A stretch of DNA of 64,000 bases from Pogona vitticeps (taxonomy: Eukaryota > Chordata > Lepidosauria > Squamata > Agamidae): NCBI RefSeq assembly GCF_051106095.1, contig NC_135793.1, forward strand, positions 8,299,001 to 8,363,000, given 5' to 3'. The notes below the pieces were generated by a model that did no database searches, had not been told where the DNA came from, and saw only the letters and a list, made by a program, of their open reading frames with translations. The first letter of the stretch is position 1. Each line of letters begins with the position of its first letter. Below are positions 36,401 through 44,397 of this stretch, in pieces. The position numbers were made by a program, and so were the translations under genes.

Positions 36401-38342
36401 CTCGAGCATGATCCCCTGACAGCCAGTGCGCAACTCCTGGAATGCACAGGCCGTGATGCAGGGGAGACCCTCTGTGTTATTTCTATGCCCAAAGGCATCT
36501 GACAGAATTCCTTTAAGGCTCACTCACTACCCAATGCCTGACCTAGTTTCCTCCCCCTGCTCCCCACGCCCACCAGAGATTTCAAAATCACTGGAGCAAT
36601 CTGATCTAACAGCAACTTAAACTGAAACGTAGGCACAGAGTCAAAATCAGTCTGTGACCCAAGGCAGGTCCCCACAGCCCTCACGGTCAATGCTCAAACT
36701 GCTAACAGGTTGAAGGATCTGCTTTTAGTGAATATCCCTATAAATTGTAACCACAACAGTTCTGTCCCCCACAGCCACTGTCCCTTCCCCTTTTAAGTTG
36801 CAATTGATGGACACAACCCTAATGTAAAAGCAGTGGAGACTGGTTGCCAAGGTAATAGCCAAAGCTCTTTGTGTACCCCTGATCTGAAAGGCATCAGACC
36901 TACGTAGATCCTCTGACCCATTACTTTCATTGGCAGAGACAGCTGTAAATTGGAGATGGGGAACCTATAGCGCCTTCCCAAATCACTAAAGTCCTGCACC
37001 CATCAAATTCTAGCAGCGCCAGGGCCATTTACTAAAATGTTGGGAAATTCATTACTTTCTCAAGAGTGTCTGAAGGGTTACAAATTTCCCATCCCTTCTG
37101 TAAATTATTCCTTGGAGGTTCACCTCCTATACATGCATCTTTTTTTTAGTTCACAAAAGTATTATCATTTTGGTACGTTCGTCAACCCTGACGTGCAACA
37201 TGGAACCTAACTTCCTTCACTGATGGCTTTCTTATTCTCATCAGGATTCTTGTGGTTATCTTATCAAAATAAGATCAGCCCCACTACACTTATCCTTGTG
37301 TTACCAATGAAAATTAAATAATACCAATATTGGGGTAAGGGGAAAAGGTGAAGGAAGAGGTAAGCTATTGCGTTTCACAGATGTCTTCTTCCGAAATGTG
37401 ATCTAGTCTGCTCAGCAATTCTGGGGAGGACAAAATACACTCCTCTACCAATCTTTGCCAAGTCAGTAAAGGCTATCATTACAGTGATGCTGCTCTTCAT
37501 GTACTTTCAGACCAACTTGACAAGCACCATGTTGGCAGGGATGATAATCTGGGATCTAATGGTGATTGAAGGAAGTCAGCAATTCTTTCTAACTCCCAAT
37601 GGTTTAATTACAGGAATAAGCAAACTCCTGTTTTCATCCTAAATTTTACACTGCCAAAATCAAGGAAGTCTAGGAGAAAACAGGAATAGATTTGTTCATG
37701 TATAATTTTGCGTGAAAGCTCCAGTTTACTAAAAACAAATTCCAGGGCTAAGCATGTGATCAGAGACCTGCTTTGGTCCACAATTCAATGTGGGCCCTCC
37801 AAGGCCACTATTCTGCACTTTGTTCTGGTCAGTTGATCCTATTATACTAAAAATCAAAAGAGAGGCTTCAAACCTAGAATCGATCCAACCCTGTGGCAAC
37901 TCAGACCACCTTCCGAGCCTGAGCTTTCAGTTGGTCGCCGCAGGTCCAACCTGACCAACAAAAATAAACTCACGGTGCAGAATCATCCTGACTCAAGCAT
38001 GTACACAGCTGTGACATGCTGACTTGGGGCTATCGGGTGTCGAGTAACAGAAATCCCAGAACTCAGGATCCCTGGCATGGAATGAGATGGAAGAAATAGA
38101 GCTTAACAACAGCTCTTCTCTATTCTGAGTAAGAGCTTCTGCTCTCTTCCGTAGATCCCAGTTAAAGCAAGCTTCCAGAGACAAAGCATTCTCCTCAAGG
38201 CACATGTGTCCCAACCTACCTGAAGGCATATTTATCCTCTTTCGTTTCTGGCTTGCCTCCCCTCCATTTTCCGTAGGTTCAAGTCTGCTGTTGAATGGTG
38301 GGAGTTTGTTGTTCCCAGGGTCAAAGGGCAGCTGTTTCAGTC
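12353..38342 (-). CDS. ENOX2: Ecto-NOX disulfide-thiol exchanger 2 (gene span)
   Basis: ENOX2 is a cell-surface and secreted protein reported to oscillate between hydroquinone/NADH oxidation and disulfide-thiol exchange. The exons, 5' to 3' on the minus strand, are: 38220-38342, 35918-36049, 33436-33591, 30756-30962, 29161-29394, 27652-27864, 24983-25089, 20854-20965, 18322-18503, 16644-16751, 14757-14865, 13434-13519 and 12353-12487. All junctions are GT-AG and all phases agree. From ATG 38229 the protein is 596 residues (human 610). In order: SDPTAWATAMNNLGMAPMG; a Met/Pro/Gly-rich part; an RRM with TVFVGGLP (RNP2) and HFCHIRFA (RNP1); an Arg/Glu-rich helix; a coiled-coil part; and the C-terminal GASIEYICSYLQRLDSK to RWKFCGFEGLKMTT. 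It is ENOX2, not ENOX1, by the VVHYSDHEC, KMGQDED-type and C-terminal residues. The 5' end may extend to 51995. Confidence 0.95.
12440..13433. other. ENOX2 last intron
   Basis: The part beyond 12487 is the intron between 12487 and 13434. I see no other exon in it and no repeat I can name with confidence. Confidence 0.4.
13434..13519 (-). CDS. ENOX2: ENOX2 exon GIISTFLHVHPFG
   Basis: It encodes GIISTFLHVHPFGASIEYIC then SYLQRLDSK, nearly identical to human. The acceptor is CTCTAG and the donor GTAAGT. Confidence 0.96.
14555..14705 (+). mobile_element. tRNA-derived SINE, degenerate
   Basis: CAGTTCAGTGGTGGAGCAAA and TTTTGCATGCAGAAGACCCC with CCAGGTTCA are the A- and B-box head of a common squamate SINE. 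The body continues as GAAAGACCCTGTCTGAAA. It lies in an ENOX2 intron close to exon 14757-14865. Confidence 0.6.
14757..14865 (-). CDS. ENOX2: ENOX2 exon with NPIKSEREALLVG
   Basis: It encodes TNTLSPMCSVSQEKDSVLEK, GFST and NPIKSEREALLVG. The last block is identical to human; the first part is fast-evolving. The acceptor is CTTCAG and the donor GTAAAG. Confidence 0.93.
15441..15554. mobile_element. Palindromic hAT MITE, copy E (degenerate)
   Basis: The left end, CAGTGGTTCCCAGTCGTGGG, and the core, CTGGCCAGGATTTCTGGGAG, match copies A-D. The right tip is lost or highly diverged, so the target duplication is uncertain. It is older than the other copies. Confidence 0.6.
16644..16751 (-). CDS. 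ENOX2: ENOX2 coiled-coil exon
   Basis: Thirty-six codons, starting NLQKLQDEYERREAELEKIK, form a heptad-like charged helix matching human HLLKVQEEYKKKEAELEKLK. The exon is phase 0 at both ends. Confidence 0.94.
18322..18503 (-). CDS. ENOX2: ENOX2 exon LKEENESLRCQLDAYRNEVE
   Basis: It encodes ALVLQTEALKEENESLRCQL, DAYRNEVELLKQEQGK and on to LQQALQGMQQ. The acceptor is CCCCCAAG, an AAG rather than the usual CAG/TAG. The donor is GTAAAG. Confidence 0.95.
19360..19472. mobile_element. Fold-back element, short derivative
   Basis: GTTGTTCTGGGTTTTTCAGG, a run to GGCCATGTTCTGAA, and then the inverse arm CACGGCCAAAGAGCCCGAAA to AGAACAACC make a hairpin of about 40-bp arms with almost no loop. It is the 2975-3240 family with the centre deleted. 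Confidence 0.7.
19500..19705 (+). mobile_element. tRNA-derived SINE
   Basis: The head is CTCAGTGGCCGAGCTCATAT with a B-box-like GATTCAGTCCC. The tail is GGGCTGGATGGACCAACGGT and CATAAGGCAG. This is the layout of a common squamate SINE family, in an ENOX2 intron. Confidence 0.65.
20186..20318. mobile_element. Palindromic hAT MITE, copy B
   Basis: A near-perfect hairpin of 133 bp, flanked by an exact 8-bp duplication, CTGTAGTG, at 20178-20185 and 20319-20326. The right end is GGTTGGGGACCACTG. It is one of the youngest-looking copies. Confidence 0.9.
20391..20700. repeat. GAGTC/GACTC-rich low-complexity repeat
   Basis: Many close, imperfect copies of GACTCAAGTCCC and GAGTCTGAGTC occur on both strands in about 300 bp. 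The pattern looks like an iterated interspersed element rather than a simple microsatellite. Family unknown. Confidence 0.5.
20854..20965 (-). CDS. ENOX2: ENOX2 exon MGIRREEEMEMS
   Basis: It encodes EIRNIHNDELMGIRREEEME, then MSDEDIEPPETKETEES. Human has MSDDEIEEMTETKETEES here. The EEMTE segment proposed as the quinone/drug site in human ENOX2 is replaced by EPPE. The donor is GTAAGA. Confidence 0.96.
21187..21345 (-). mobile_element. Sauria-type SINE (BovB-tailed), antisense
   Basis: Read on the minus strand, the head has GGAAACCTGGGTTCAATTCC, the middle CACTCCTTAAATTTCTCACC, and the end GGGTCACTATAAGTCAGTGC. The tail matches the 3' end shared by BovB/RTE LINEs and their SINEs. Confidence 0.8.
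22390..22655. mobile_element. MITE with CTTATTTTCGGGGAAAC ends
   Basis: The left end, GTCTTATTTTTCTGGAAAAC, and the right end, GTCTTATTTTCGGGGAAACA, are alike but direct, not inverted. The interior has CCCTGAAAATAAGCCCTAAT twice in related form. This is a widespread squamate repeat; superfamily not determined. Confidence 0.5.
23650..23735. mobile_element. Short MITE remnant
   Basis: TTGGACTACAGCTCCCATCA and the inverse piece GGGACTTGTAGTCTAATGCC form a small hairpin like other palindromic MITEs in the window. Confidence 0.5.
23956..24218. repeat. (TATG)n tetranucleotide tract with variant edges
   Basis: About 190 bp of TATG units, broken by a few GCATG units, run to 24148. G-run and GTGC/GCAT repeats follow to about 24218. 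It lies in an ENOX2 intron, and all frames through it are artefacts. Confidence 0.95.
24983..25089 (-). CDS. ENOX2: ENOX2 exon EQIVAVYHSASKQK
   Basis: It encodes EQIVAVYHSASKQKAWDHFT then KAQRKNISVWCKQAE, identical to human in nearly every residue. The acceptor is CTGCAG and the donor GTTGGT. Confidence 0.96.
26556..26725 (-). mobile_element. Sauria-type SINE, antisense
   Basis: The minus strand has GGACTCTAGAGAGCAGAGTT, GGGACTGGTAAAACCACTCC and CCTTGAAAGCCCTATTAGGG. The BovB-like end is partly degraded. Confidence 0.75.
27652..27864 (-). CDS. ENOX2: ENOX2 exon AVQTLLTWIERGEVNRRSAN
   Basis: It encodes DDSKFMEAVQTLLTWIERGE through EKAAHEKEMEEAKEKFKLAL to SGILAQ. The donor is chosen as CAGT before GTAAGT because the leftover T plus TC of the next exon restores Phe before GluGlnIle, as in human. 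Confidence 0.95.
29161..29394 (-). CDS. ENOX2: ENOX2 exon with the end of the RRM
   Basis: It encodes GYRIRLGSSTDKKDTGRLHV, DFAQARDDRYEWECKQRLLA and on to VVHYSDHECIIVAEKLK. The first part completes the RRM; REERHRRRMAED begins the charged helix. Confidence 0.96.
29775..30217 (+). mobile_element. CR1/L3-type LINE 3' end
   Basis: AGAGGGCAACCAGAATGAG, AAATGTTTGAAGGGCCATCA and GAGGTGTTCAATGAAGGAAC follow the order of a CR1 3' end. It finishes ACCTCTGTGGTCTCTTCCAG, CTCTAATCTTCTATGCTTCT, the typical CR1 tail. It is broken and old, and lies in an ENOX2 intron. Confidence 0.8.
30756..30962 (-). CDS. ENOX2: ENOX2 RRM exon
   Basis: It encodes LLPPTTRERPPGCKTVFVGG, LPENSTEETIVEIFEQCGEI and KALRKSKKHFCHIRFAEEYM to VDKAIYLS. 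RNP2 is TVFVGGLP and RNP1 is HFCHIRFA. The acceptor is TCTTAG and the donor GTAAGT. Confidence 0.97.
31560..32330 (+). other. Pyrimidine-rich block with a TATA box, unclassified
   Basis: About 190 bp (31910-32100) is strongly CT-rich on the plus strand and follows TATATAAG at 31889-31896. The flanks are not coding. The layout recalls an LTR or other promoter-bearing repeat, but I see no terminal duplication or coding part to prove it. It lies in the ENOX2 intron before the RRM exon. Confidence 0.3.
33436..33591 (-). CDS. ENOX2: ENOX2 Met/Pro-rich exon
   Basis: It encodes DFDPSLGIMTGMPPINPLMP, GLGMVLPPIPPDMPVVKEII and HCKSCTLFPPNP, close to human. HCKSC holds a Cys pair shared with ENOX1. The acceptor is TTTCAG and the donor GTGAGT. 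Confidence 0.96.
35110..35230. mobile_element. hAT-like MITE remnant
   Basis: AGAACCTTCAGCCTTCCAAA and the inverse half GGGAACTGGAGTTCAGCAAC are hairpin arms of a squamate MITE, diverged. No target duplication was resolved. Confidence 0.5.
35430..35675. mobile_element. Mariner-like MITE with GGCACCACTGTA ends
   Basis: The left end is TACAGTGGTGCCTCACTAGA and the right end GTCTAGCGAGGCACCACTGTA, perfectly inverted for 12 bp and flanked by TA. The interior repeats TTCGCTAGAC. A second, shorter relative lies at 58105-58268. Confidence 0.85.
35918..36049 (-). CDS. ENOX2: ENOX2 exon SDPTAWATAMNNLGM
   Basis: It encodes NIQTLSLESPPMDLGMSDPT then AWATAMNNLGMAPMGIAGDP and LLP. Human reads DNSRTLNVDSTAMTLPMSDP here, so the first part varies. 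The acceptor is TTCCAG and the donor GTAAGT. Confidence 0.96.
38220..38342 (-). CDS. ENOX2: ENOX2 upstream exon (5'-most supported)
   Basis: A fully open 123-nt exon has an acceptor CTCCTAG and a strong donor GTAGGT. It encodes LKQLPFDPGNNKLPPFNSRL, EPTENGGEASQKRKRINMPS. Its phase-1 end plus AC of the next exon gives Asp, the residue human ENOX2 has at this junction. It contains the ATG at 38229, which would start a 596-residue protein, but the frame stays open across the whole exon. It does not match the human N-terminus MQRDFRWLWVYEIGYAA. KRKR is a possible basic nuclear signal. Whether the part before the ATG is coding or 5' UTR is open. Confidence 0.75.
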
Positions 38343-38424
38343 CTAGGAGAAAGAGGAAAAGGGAAAAACCATTATTTGTGAAATTTCACAGATTCTCTGT
38401 CCAGTCTACTTAAAATTCATTTAA

Positions 38425-38640
38425 GAAAGAGAGTGTGTCAGTGTGGTGTAGTGCTTAAACTGCCAGTCTGGGACTCAGGAAATCTCTGTTCCAGTCTCCG
38501 CCGAACCATGGCAGTCGGTTGTATCCTGGGGTGAGTCATTCTCTTTTTTACTGACCCACTCCGCAGGACCGGAGTGGGAGGTAATTAGAGAAGAGAGCTC
38601 TCGATACCATGTTGAGTTCATTGGATGAAAAGTACATTCT
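38425..38640 (+). mobile_element. tRNA-derived SINE
   Basis: GTCAGTGTGGTGTAGTGCTT and AACTGCCAGTCTGGGACTC are the A-box part, with a B-box-like TGTTCCAGTCTCC. The body follows with GGTGAGTCATTCTC. It is in the first supported ENOX2 intron. Confidence 0.6.
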
Positions 38641-38976
38641 ACTTTTCCACCAAAAATAAGATTCAAAGAGGCTCACAATAGTAAAATACAAGATAAAATT
38701 AACCATTCTAATTTAAAAAGCACCACCAATTAAAACCAACCTATTCATTTCAACCAACACATCAGCTTCAAAGCTAACATCCTGCTTTCTTAAAAATGTC
38801 TTTATCTTTCAGCAAAAGGACCAAGCTAATGTGGTCTCTTTAGGTAGAAAGTTCTAGGTACCGAGAAAACCCTTCCTGCCCTTCCCAATGTACCTTTCGT
38901 GGTGACTGTTCAGAAAGAAAGTCTACTCCAGAAGATCTTCAAACCCAAATAGGACAATACAGCAGAAGGCAATCCT
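38640..38976 (-). mobile_element. L2-like LINE, antisense, left segment
   Basis: AGATTCAAAGAGGCTCACAA and AGAAAGTTCTAGGTACCGAG match the antisense L2-like elements at 49760 and 49130. It is interrupted by the L1 piece that follows and resumes after 39857. Confidence 0.6.
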
Positions 38977-39597
38977 TCAATTTTTTTCCTTTTAAACTTT
39001 TATTCCTTTTCAATGAGGACAGGATTTGGGGTGAAGGGATTTAGGGCTGGGGGAAAAGGTAAAATTATGTCCAATCTTTTGCACCCATCATATTTAAGAG
39101 ATACTCAGACTTTCTTTTAATTAATCATTTGTACCTAGCAGTAGTTTATCAAATGTCGTTTGTTCTTCATCAAAGCCCATTCGTTTATCTTTTACGTATC
39201 CTGAGTCTAATTGTGATCTCATCAACCAATCTAGAAAAATTTTCTGTTCCTCCAGCTCCTCTCTAGACTTTAACACGCCGCCTTTCTTTAGCAAGACTCA
39301 ATATCTAAGCAGCTTTGTCGGGTCCATTAAAGTTGGCTGCATAAATGCTTTTAATGGCGACACCCACCCCGGAATTTTGTGATACATTTGCTTTTGTATC
39401 TTATTCCAAATCCATAACAAAGATTTTCTTATTATATGGTTATTGAAGACTTTATGGTCTTTAGCTTTTTGATACCATACAAAAGCATGCCACCCCAGCC
39501 TAAGATCATGCCCTTCCAGTTTAAGTAATCTCTCATTGTCCGGAGTAATCCATTCCCTGGTCTCGTTTCAAACAGCCTCATCTTAAGTCCTATAGAG
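38977..39597 (-). mobile_element. L1 ORF2 C-terminal fragment
   Basis: On the minus strand, pieces such as TIKSSITI, IRKSLLWIWNKIQKQ and IPGWVSPLKAFMQPTLM read as the C-terminal part of an L1 reverse transcriptase protein. It is truncated and interrupted by stop codons. It is inserted in an L2-like LINE, and a hAT element lies at its far end. Confidence 0.7.
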
Positions 39598-39856
39598 CAG
39601 AGGTCCCCAACCCCCCGTCCACGGCCCGGTGCAAGTCTGTGGCCTGAGCCGGACCGGGCCGCGGAGACAGACCTCCCACCCCAGCCCCGCACACACTCCC
39701 CCCCCGCATAGCCAACACGAGTGCTCCCCCACTCCTTTGCGCATGTGCACAAGTGTCCACATGAGAGCATCCGCTCCTTCATGCATGGGCATGGGCATGA
39801 GGGGTGCCCCACCTTCCCCAGCCAGTCCATGGGGTTAAAAAGGTTGGGGACCACTG
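39598..39856. mobile_element. hAT MITE with exact 8-bp duplication
   Basis: The left end is CAGAGGTCCCCAACC and the right end GGTTGGGGACCACTG. CTATAGAG flanks it exactly at 39590-39597 and 39857-39864. The interior has ACGGCCCGGTGCAAGTCTGT, the layout of Charlie-like non-autonomous hATs. Confidence 0.9.
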
Positions 39857-40130
39857 CTATAGAGCCTTGCAGATGCCAGTGCTTTGAACTGTCCCCAGGA
39901 AAGGAGAGGTAACAAATAAAACTGTTTTAAGAAGTGAGGTACATGCCACTGACATTCAACTCTAGTCAATAGTCTGATTTCAGCTGACTGGAACAGCTGC
40001 CATTTCTGAATATTTTGAAACGCAGACCCCCACAGAATGCATTACAGTAGCCCAAATTAGATGCAATTAAGGCGTAAGTTATTGGCTTACTAATCTATAC
40101 TTGTCTCCCGATGCCAAAATATATACTATT
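39857..40130 (-). mobile_element. L2-like LINE, antisense, right segment
   Basis: GCTTTGAACTGTCCCCAGGA, AAAACTGTTTTAAGAAGTGA and CATTACAGTAGCCCAAATTA continue the antisense L2-like element from 38976, matching the one at 50459-50560. Confidence 0.6.
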
Positions 40131-40293
40131 TAGCTTTAGACTCCACTTTCTGTAGTAGCCCATTTCATTGCCGAGCACTGCTACCATCAGAAAACTCTTC
40201 CGAATGTTCAAGGTTTTACCACAGCTCTCACCTTTCCTGCTCACTGGCCATTTTGGCTAAGCTGATGAGAAAATGTAGTCCAAACATCTAGAG

Positions 40294-40431
40294 CAGTTGG
40301 TTCCCAACCCTGGGCAACTCAGGTGTTCCTGGACAACAACTCCCAGAAACCTTGGCCAGCACAGCTGGTGGCGAAGGCTTCTGGGAACTGCAGTCCAAGA
40401 ACACCTGGTTTCCCAAGGTTGGGCACCACTG
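40294..40431. mobile_element. Palindromic hAT MITE, copy D
   Basis: CAGTTGGTTCCCAACCCTGG opens it and GGTTGGGCACCACTG closes it. The flanks ATCTAGAG and ATGCAGAG agree at six of eight positions. It is more diverged than copies A-C. Confidence 0.75.
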
Positions 40432-40439
40432 ATGCAGAG

Positions 40440-40690
40440 CGCAGGACACCAAGTTATTTGTTAGTGACATTTACATCCCGTCTCTCCTTTAATAAGCTTA
40501 AGGTTCTCCCCCTTTTTCACTTAATCCTCACAACAGTCCTACCAGGTAGATGAGACGACAAAACAAACAACATCTAGCAAGGTTCAGGCCTCAGTGATGA
40601 CCTGGATTTGAATCTCACAGACTCTACACCAACGATCTCTCCACTTCACCACACTAGCTCTCAGAACTGGGAAGGTTAGTTTTGAAATAT
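40440..40690 (-). mobile_element. tRNA-derived SINE, antisense
   Basis: CCTCACAACAGTCCTACCAG, GATGACCTGGATTTGAATCT and ACCACACTAGCTCTC are the reversed body, B-box and head of a squamate SINE. Moderately diverged. Confidence 0.6.
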
Positions 40691-43490
40691 AAGCTTGGAA
40701 CCCTTGGTTATAATTTAACCCGGGCAAACACAACCCTCAGTTCAGTTCTCATCCTAGCAAATGCACAATATAAACACCAGGCTTGTCTAGAACTACATAA
40801 CTTTAGAAGCTATGGGAAAGTGTCACTGAACTGAACACTCCGACCGAACCTTTCACTGTACAGTACATTGGACAGGAAGAACCTGGAAAAGAATACCATT
40901 TTTGACAGTGTCTTTTCAAGAATAAACACTGAAATTAGCTTTTGTGTCATGTATCAAGCAAACCTGGCTCTCGATGACAGAACTTTATTTGATGGTGTCA
41001 GGTGTTAAACCCTACACTAATCCCAAAGCCCTAACGAGAGGAAAAAGAACGAGCCTCGGCCATCCTTGGGATGGCTGGAAAGACTTGGACATGTCAGAAT
41101 GAGAAAAATTTATGACGAGAGAATTCCCCATGGAGTTGAGTTTGCACTTCCTGCACCTGGAACCAAGACTGCAATAGCTGTGCTGGTCTTCTGCCTTGCC
41201 TCCATGCTGGTACAAATGTGACCAAAAACTGGGTAGGAAAGGCATTTCAAGTGAACGTCCAAGTTTGCGGTGCATGACACTCCTTGGCCAAACCCCTCCA
41301 GTTTTGTAGATAACCAGCCTTTGTATTCCAACCAAACCAAATACAGACCATCAGCCAGGGAGTCTTCCTACTGTTATTGCTACCTGCCTCGGACTGTGAG
41401 TGACAAATGTTTGACAGACCATAAGTCTCAACCAACGAGGTGATTTAGTTCAGTAAACTCAGTGTACAAGCTTGGTAGATACCAATAAGGGTCATGAGTT
41501 GTACAGACAGGCTTTATAAACACACTTAGTTGATACTTACATGACAAAAAGATAAATATCATGCAAGTAGGTAGGTGAGTTTTTAAAAGGTGCTATGCCT
41601 GACAGAACACCTCCTGCAGCATAAAAACCTATCATCATATCAGCTCTCATTTATTCATCTAGCAAAGCCAACTTTAGTCCATGGGAATTTATGTGAAAAA
41701 AAACAAGAGTATTTCGTATTTTCTATACTGCAAAATATGTGATTTTTGCAACATGAAATTAACACAACCACCCCCAGGTGTTTTGACAATAAAAAAGGGA
41801 AACATAATAGATATGCACAAAGAATAAACAAAGTATGCACAGCCGGGGAAAATCTGCTGAATAATGTTTAGTAAAGTCTAGGAAATGCCACATGATCTAA
41901 AAGAGCAAGGCCAAGAAAAAGAAGAAGGAAAGTTCTCAGAAATAAACTGGCAATGGTTTTGTGTGTGCGTGCACGCGCGTGCATTCTCCTCCCACCCAAA
42001 ACAAAACAAAAAATGAGAAAGGAATTCCAGTCCCATGTGGAGGACCACATTTACCAAGCCTGATATTTAACCTTGCTTAATAATGCTCCAAATCCGTCTT
42101 AATTCCGTTTGATTTCTATCAGACATTTTCTGAATTAATATGATTTGTGCAGTTATGAGTTCAACAAATTTTAGGAGTCATGTTTGTGTTCTTTAGTGAC
42201 TCCCATCTGCTAAGCAGTGGGGGAAAAGAATGCAAAGCCCCTGGAATATGATCGCTGGATTTAGAGCCCTTAATCCAATGCAAGTATGCTCCCAAAACCT
42301 GGCAGCTAATTTCGAATGAATGGTGAAAGGACCAGCCATTGGGAAACACAATCCTCAAAAAGAAATGTGAGTATGGCTATGTGATTGAAGGGTGTGTCTG
42401 CATGAATGTGGAATGAAAATAATCCCAATGGACCGAGCTAGCTAATCTGTTCAGAGCTCTCCCTCGATGTGCCTACGCTTACCCAAACCTACACTGCTTT
42501 CATATGAGCTTAAGTACTTCATATCTGCACTGGATAAATCCAATAATCCTATAGTTTGCAAGGCCAATGAGGGCTCTGGGTTAGAGATCCTCACCACAGC
42601 TTTCCCCAGCTAAGCATCCACCAAGTATGGATGGGGCTGATGGGAGCTACAGCTAGTGGGTGATACGTTGGGCAAGAGTGCTCCAATATGCTTCAAGGGT
42701 GCGCAGGTCCCTGAATATAGAACAAGGAGTGTAATATGTGACCCTCCAGATGTTGCTGGACTGTAGCTTCCATCAGCTCCAGCCAGCATAGCCAAAAGTG
42801 GGGTTCCCTTTTGCAGCCACTTCTTATTTGCCTGATGCTCCTATGCCCCCAACTTATTATCTCTTCTCTAGAACCCATCAAAGGGCTCCTAAAGGAAACT
42901 GATGCGTTCTCCTAAAAAACAGGATTGTGAGTGTGTTTAAGCACTACCAGTGTGTGGCTTGAATTCAGCCACTCCCCTCACCAGACACAGGTAGCAATTA
43001 AAACACAAAATAGTCTCAGGTCGCTTTCTGGGCTTGAACATAGCATTAACAATGCTGGGCTCAGTGACTATCAAATATGCTACCAAACCTCTCCATGAAC
43101 ATCACATCACTGGACTACCCATTTTCTCCCTCTCTCTCCTTCCCGACCCTCAACAAACATCACCACTTCTCCCTTTGCTCACCCCCCCCCCACCAAGATT
43201 TCTAATTCTATTATTCCTTAGGGTGGTGGACAGGAGTGGCACCCAGGCTCTCTCGAGTTCAGGCTGCCACAGCCCCCCTCTGAATTCTAAGGAATAACAG
43301 GATCCTCTCAAAGCAAAAACAATAAACAGGCGTATCTGTCTTTAGAAAATTTATCTTTACTCTTCATATGCAGAGTTGATCAAATTAATCAATTTACTAG
43401 AAAGGATATGATTAGTCAGCTAAGATTTCTTAACCTAGGAACGGTCTTCATTCAAATGCAAATGCATGATATACAATTTGTTACATTTAT
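40691..43490. other. ENOX2 5' intron, part; no exon seen
   Basis: No exon was recognised. MITE-like hairpin pieces (GATGGGAGCTACAG; CCAGATGTTGCTGGACTGTA) lie at 42625-42790. A stretch near 41060-41110 reads LERLGHVRMRK, faintly like a LINE protein end. Confidence 0.35.
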
Positions 43491-43604
<114 letters not shown>

Positions 43605-44221
43605 GTCTGGTAGCAGTTCTTATTCATAAGCAGATTTACAACCACAGCAATTTTATGGTTTCCATTACAATCATCAAAAAACAGCTAGACAAGCAGGTGG
43701 AAAGGGATAAAAATAATTATTTCAGACTGATGAGAAAACAGAATCAGGGTGGATATACTGGAATTTATCTTTCATAAAAGAAATCAGTATTACCCACATT
43801 TCGACAAACTTATTCACAAAGATGTGATTTTTCCTACTGTGACTATAAATCAGTGTTAGCATAGTAGCAATATCTCAATTTCTTTTTTTTTTAAGCTGGT
43901 AAAGACAGCATGATATTTCCTCCCAATAAGCAGCTTTTGAGATTTCTGCAGCAGTAAATAATTTGGTATGCATTTCTATACCATAATCTTGTACACAGTA
44001 TTTCGGACAGCGGCTGAAAGCTAGTACAGTAGTAAGTCACAAACAGTGTTAAGTCCACTGAATTTGCAGAGGAGCTGACTCATCAAATTCGCTACTCTAG
44101 TCGTGACTTACTATTGGATTTCAGCCTATGAGTTATCACTATGCTCTCAGTGGACCAGCTGATATTGTATAGCCTATACTATAATCTGCTTCTGTAACCC
44201 AGTAACCTGCTCATAGGGATT

Positions 44222-44397
44222 CCCAGTGCAATGCAGTGGACAGAGTGATGGACTAGGACTCTGGAAACCAGGATTCGAATCCCTACTATGGAAACTCACT
44301 GTGGGAATGGAATGGGTAAAACCACTCCTTAAATATCTCATTTTCATTGAAAGCCCTATTAGGGTCACTATGAATCAGTTATGATTTGACAGCAAAG
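44222..44397 (+). mobile_element. Sauria-type SINE (BovB-tailed)
   Basis: GATGGACTAGGACTCTGGAA and a B-box in CAGGATTCGAATCCC form the tRNA-like head. ACCACTCCTTAAATATCTCA is the middle, and AGGGTCACTATGAATCAGTT then TTGACAGC the RTE-type end. Confidence 0.85.

Noticed and set aside
41012-41435. Possible ENOX2 first exon in the large 5' intron
   Set aside because: The minus-strand frames do not match the human MQRDFRWLWVYEIGY start and lack a convincing donor in the right phase.
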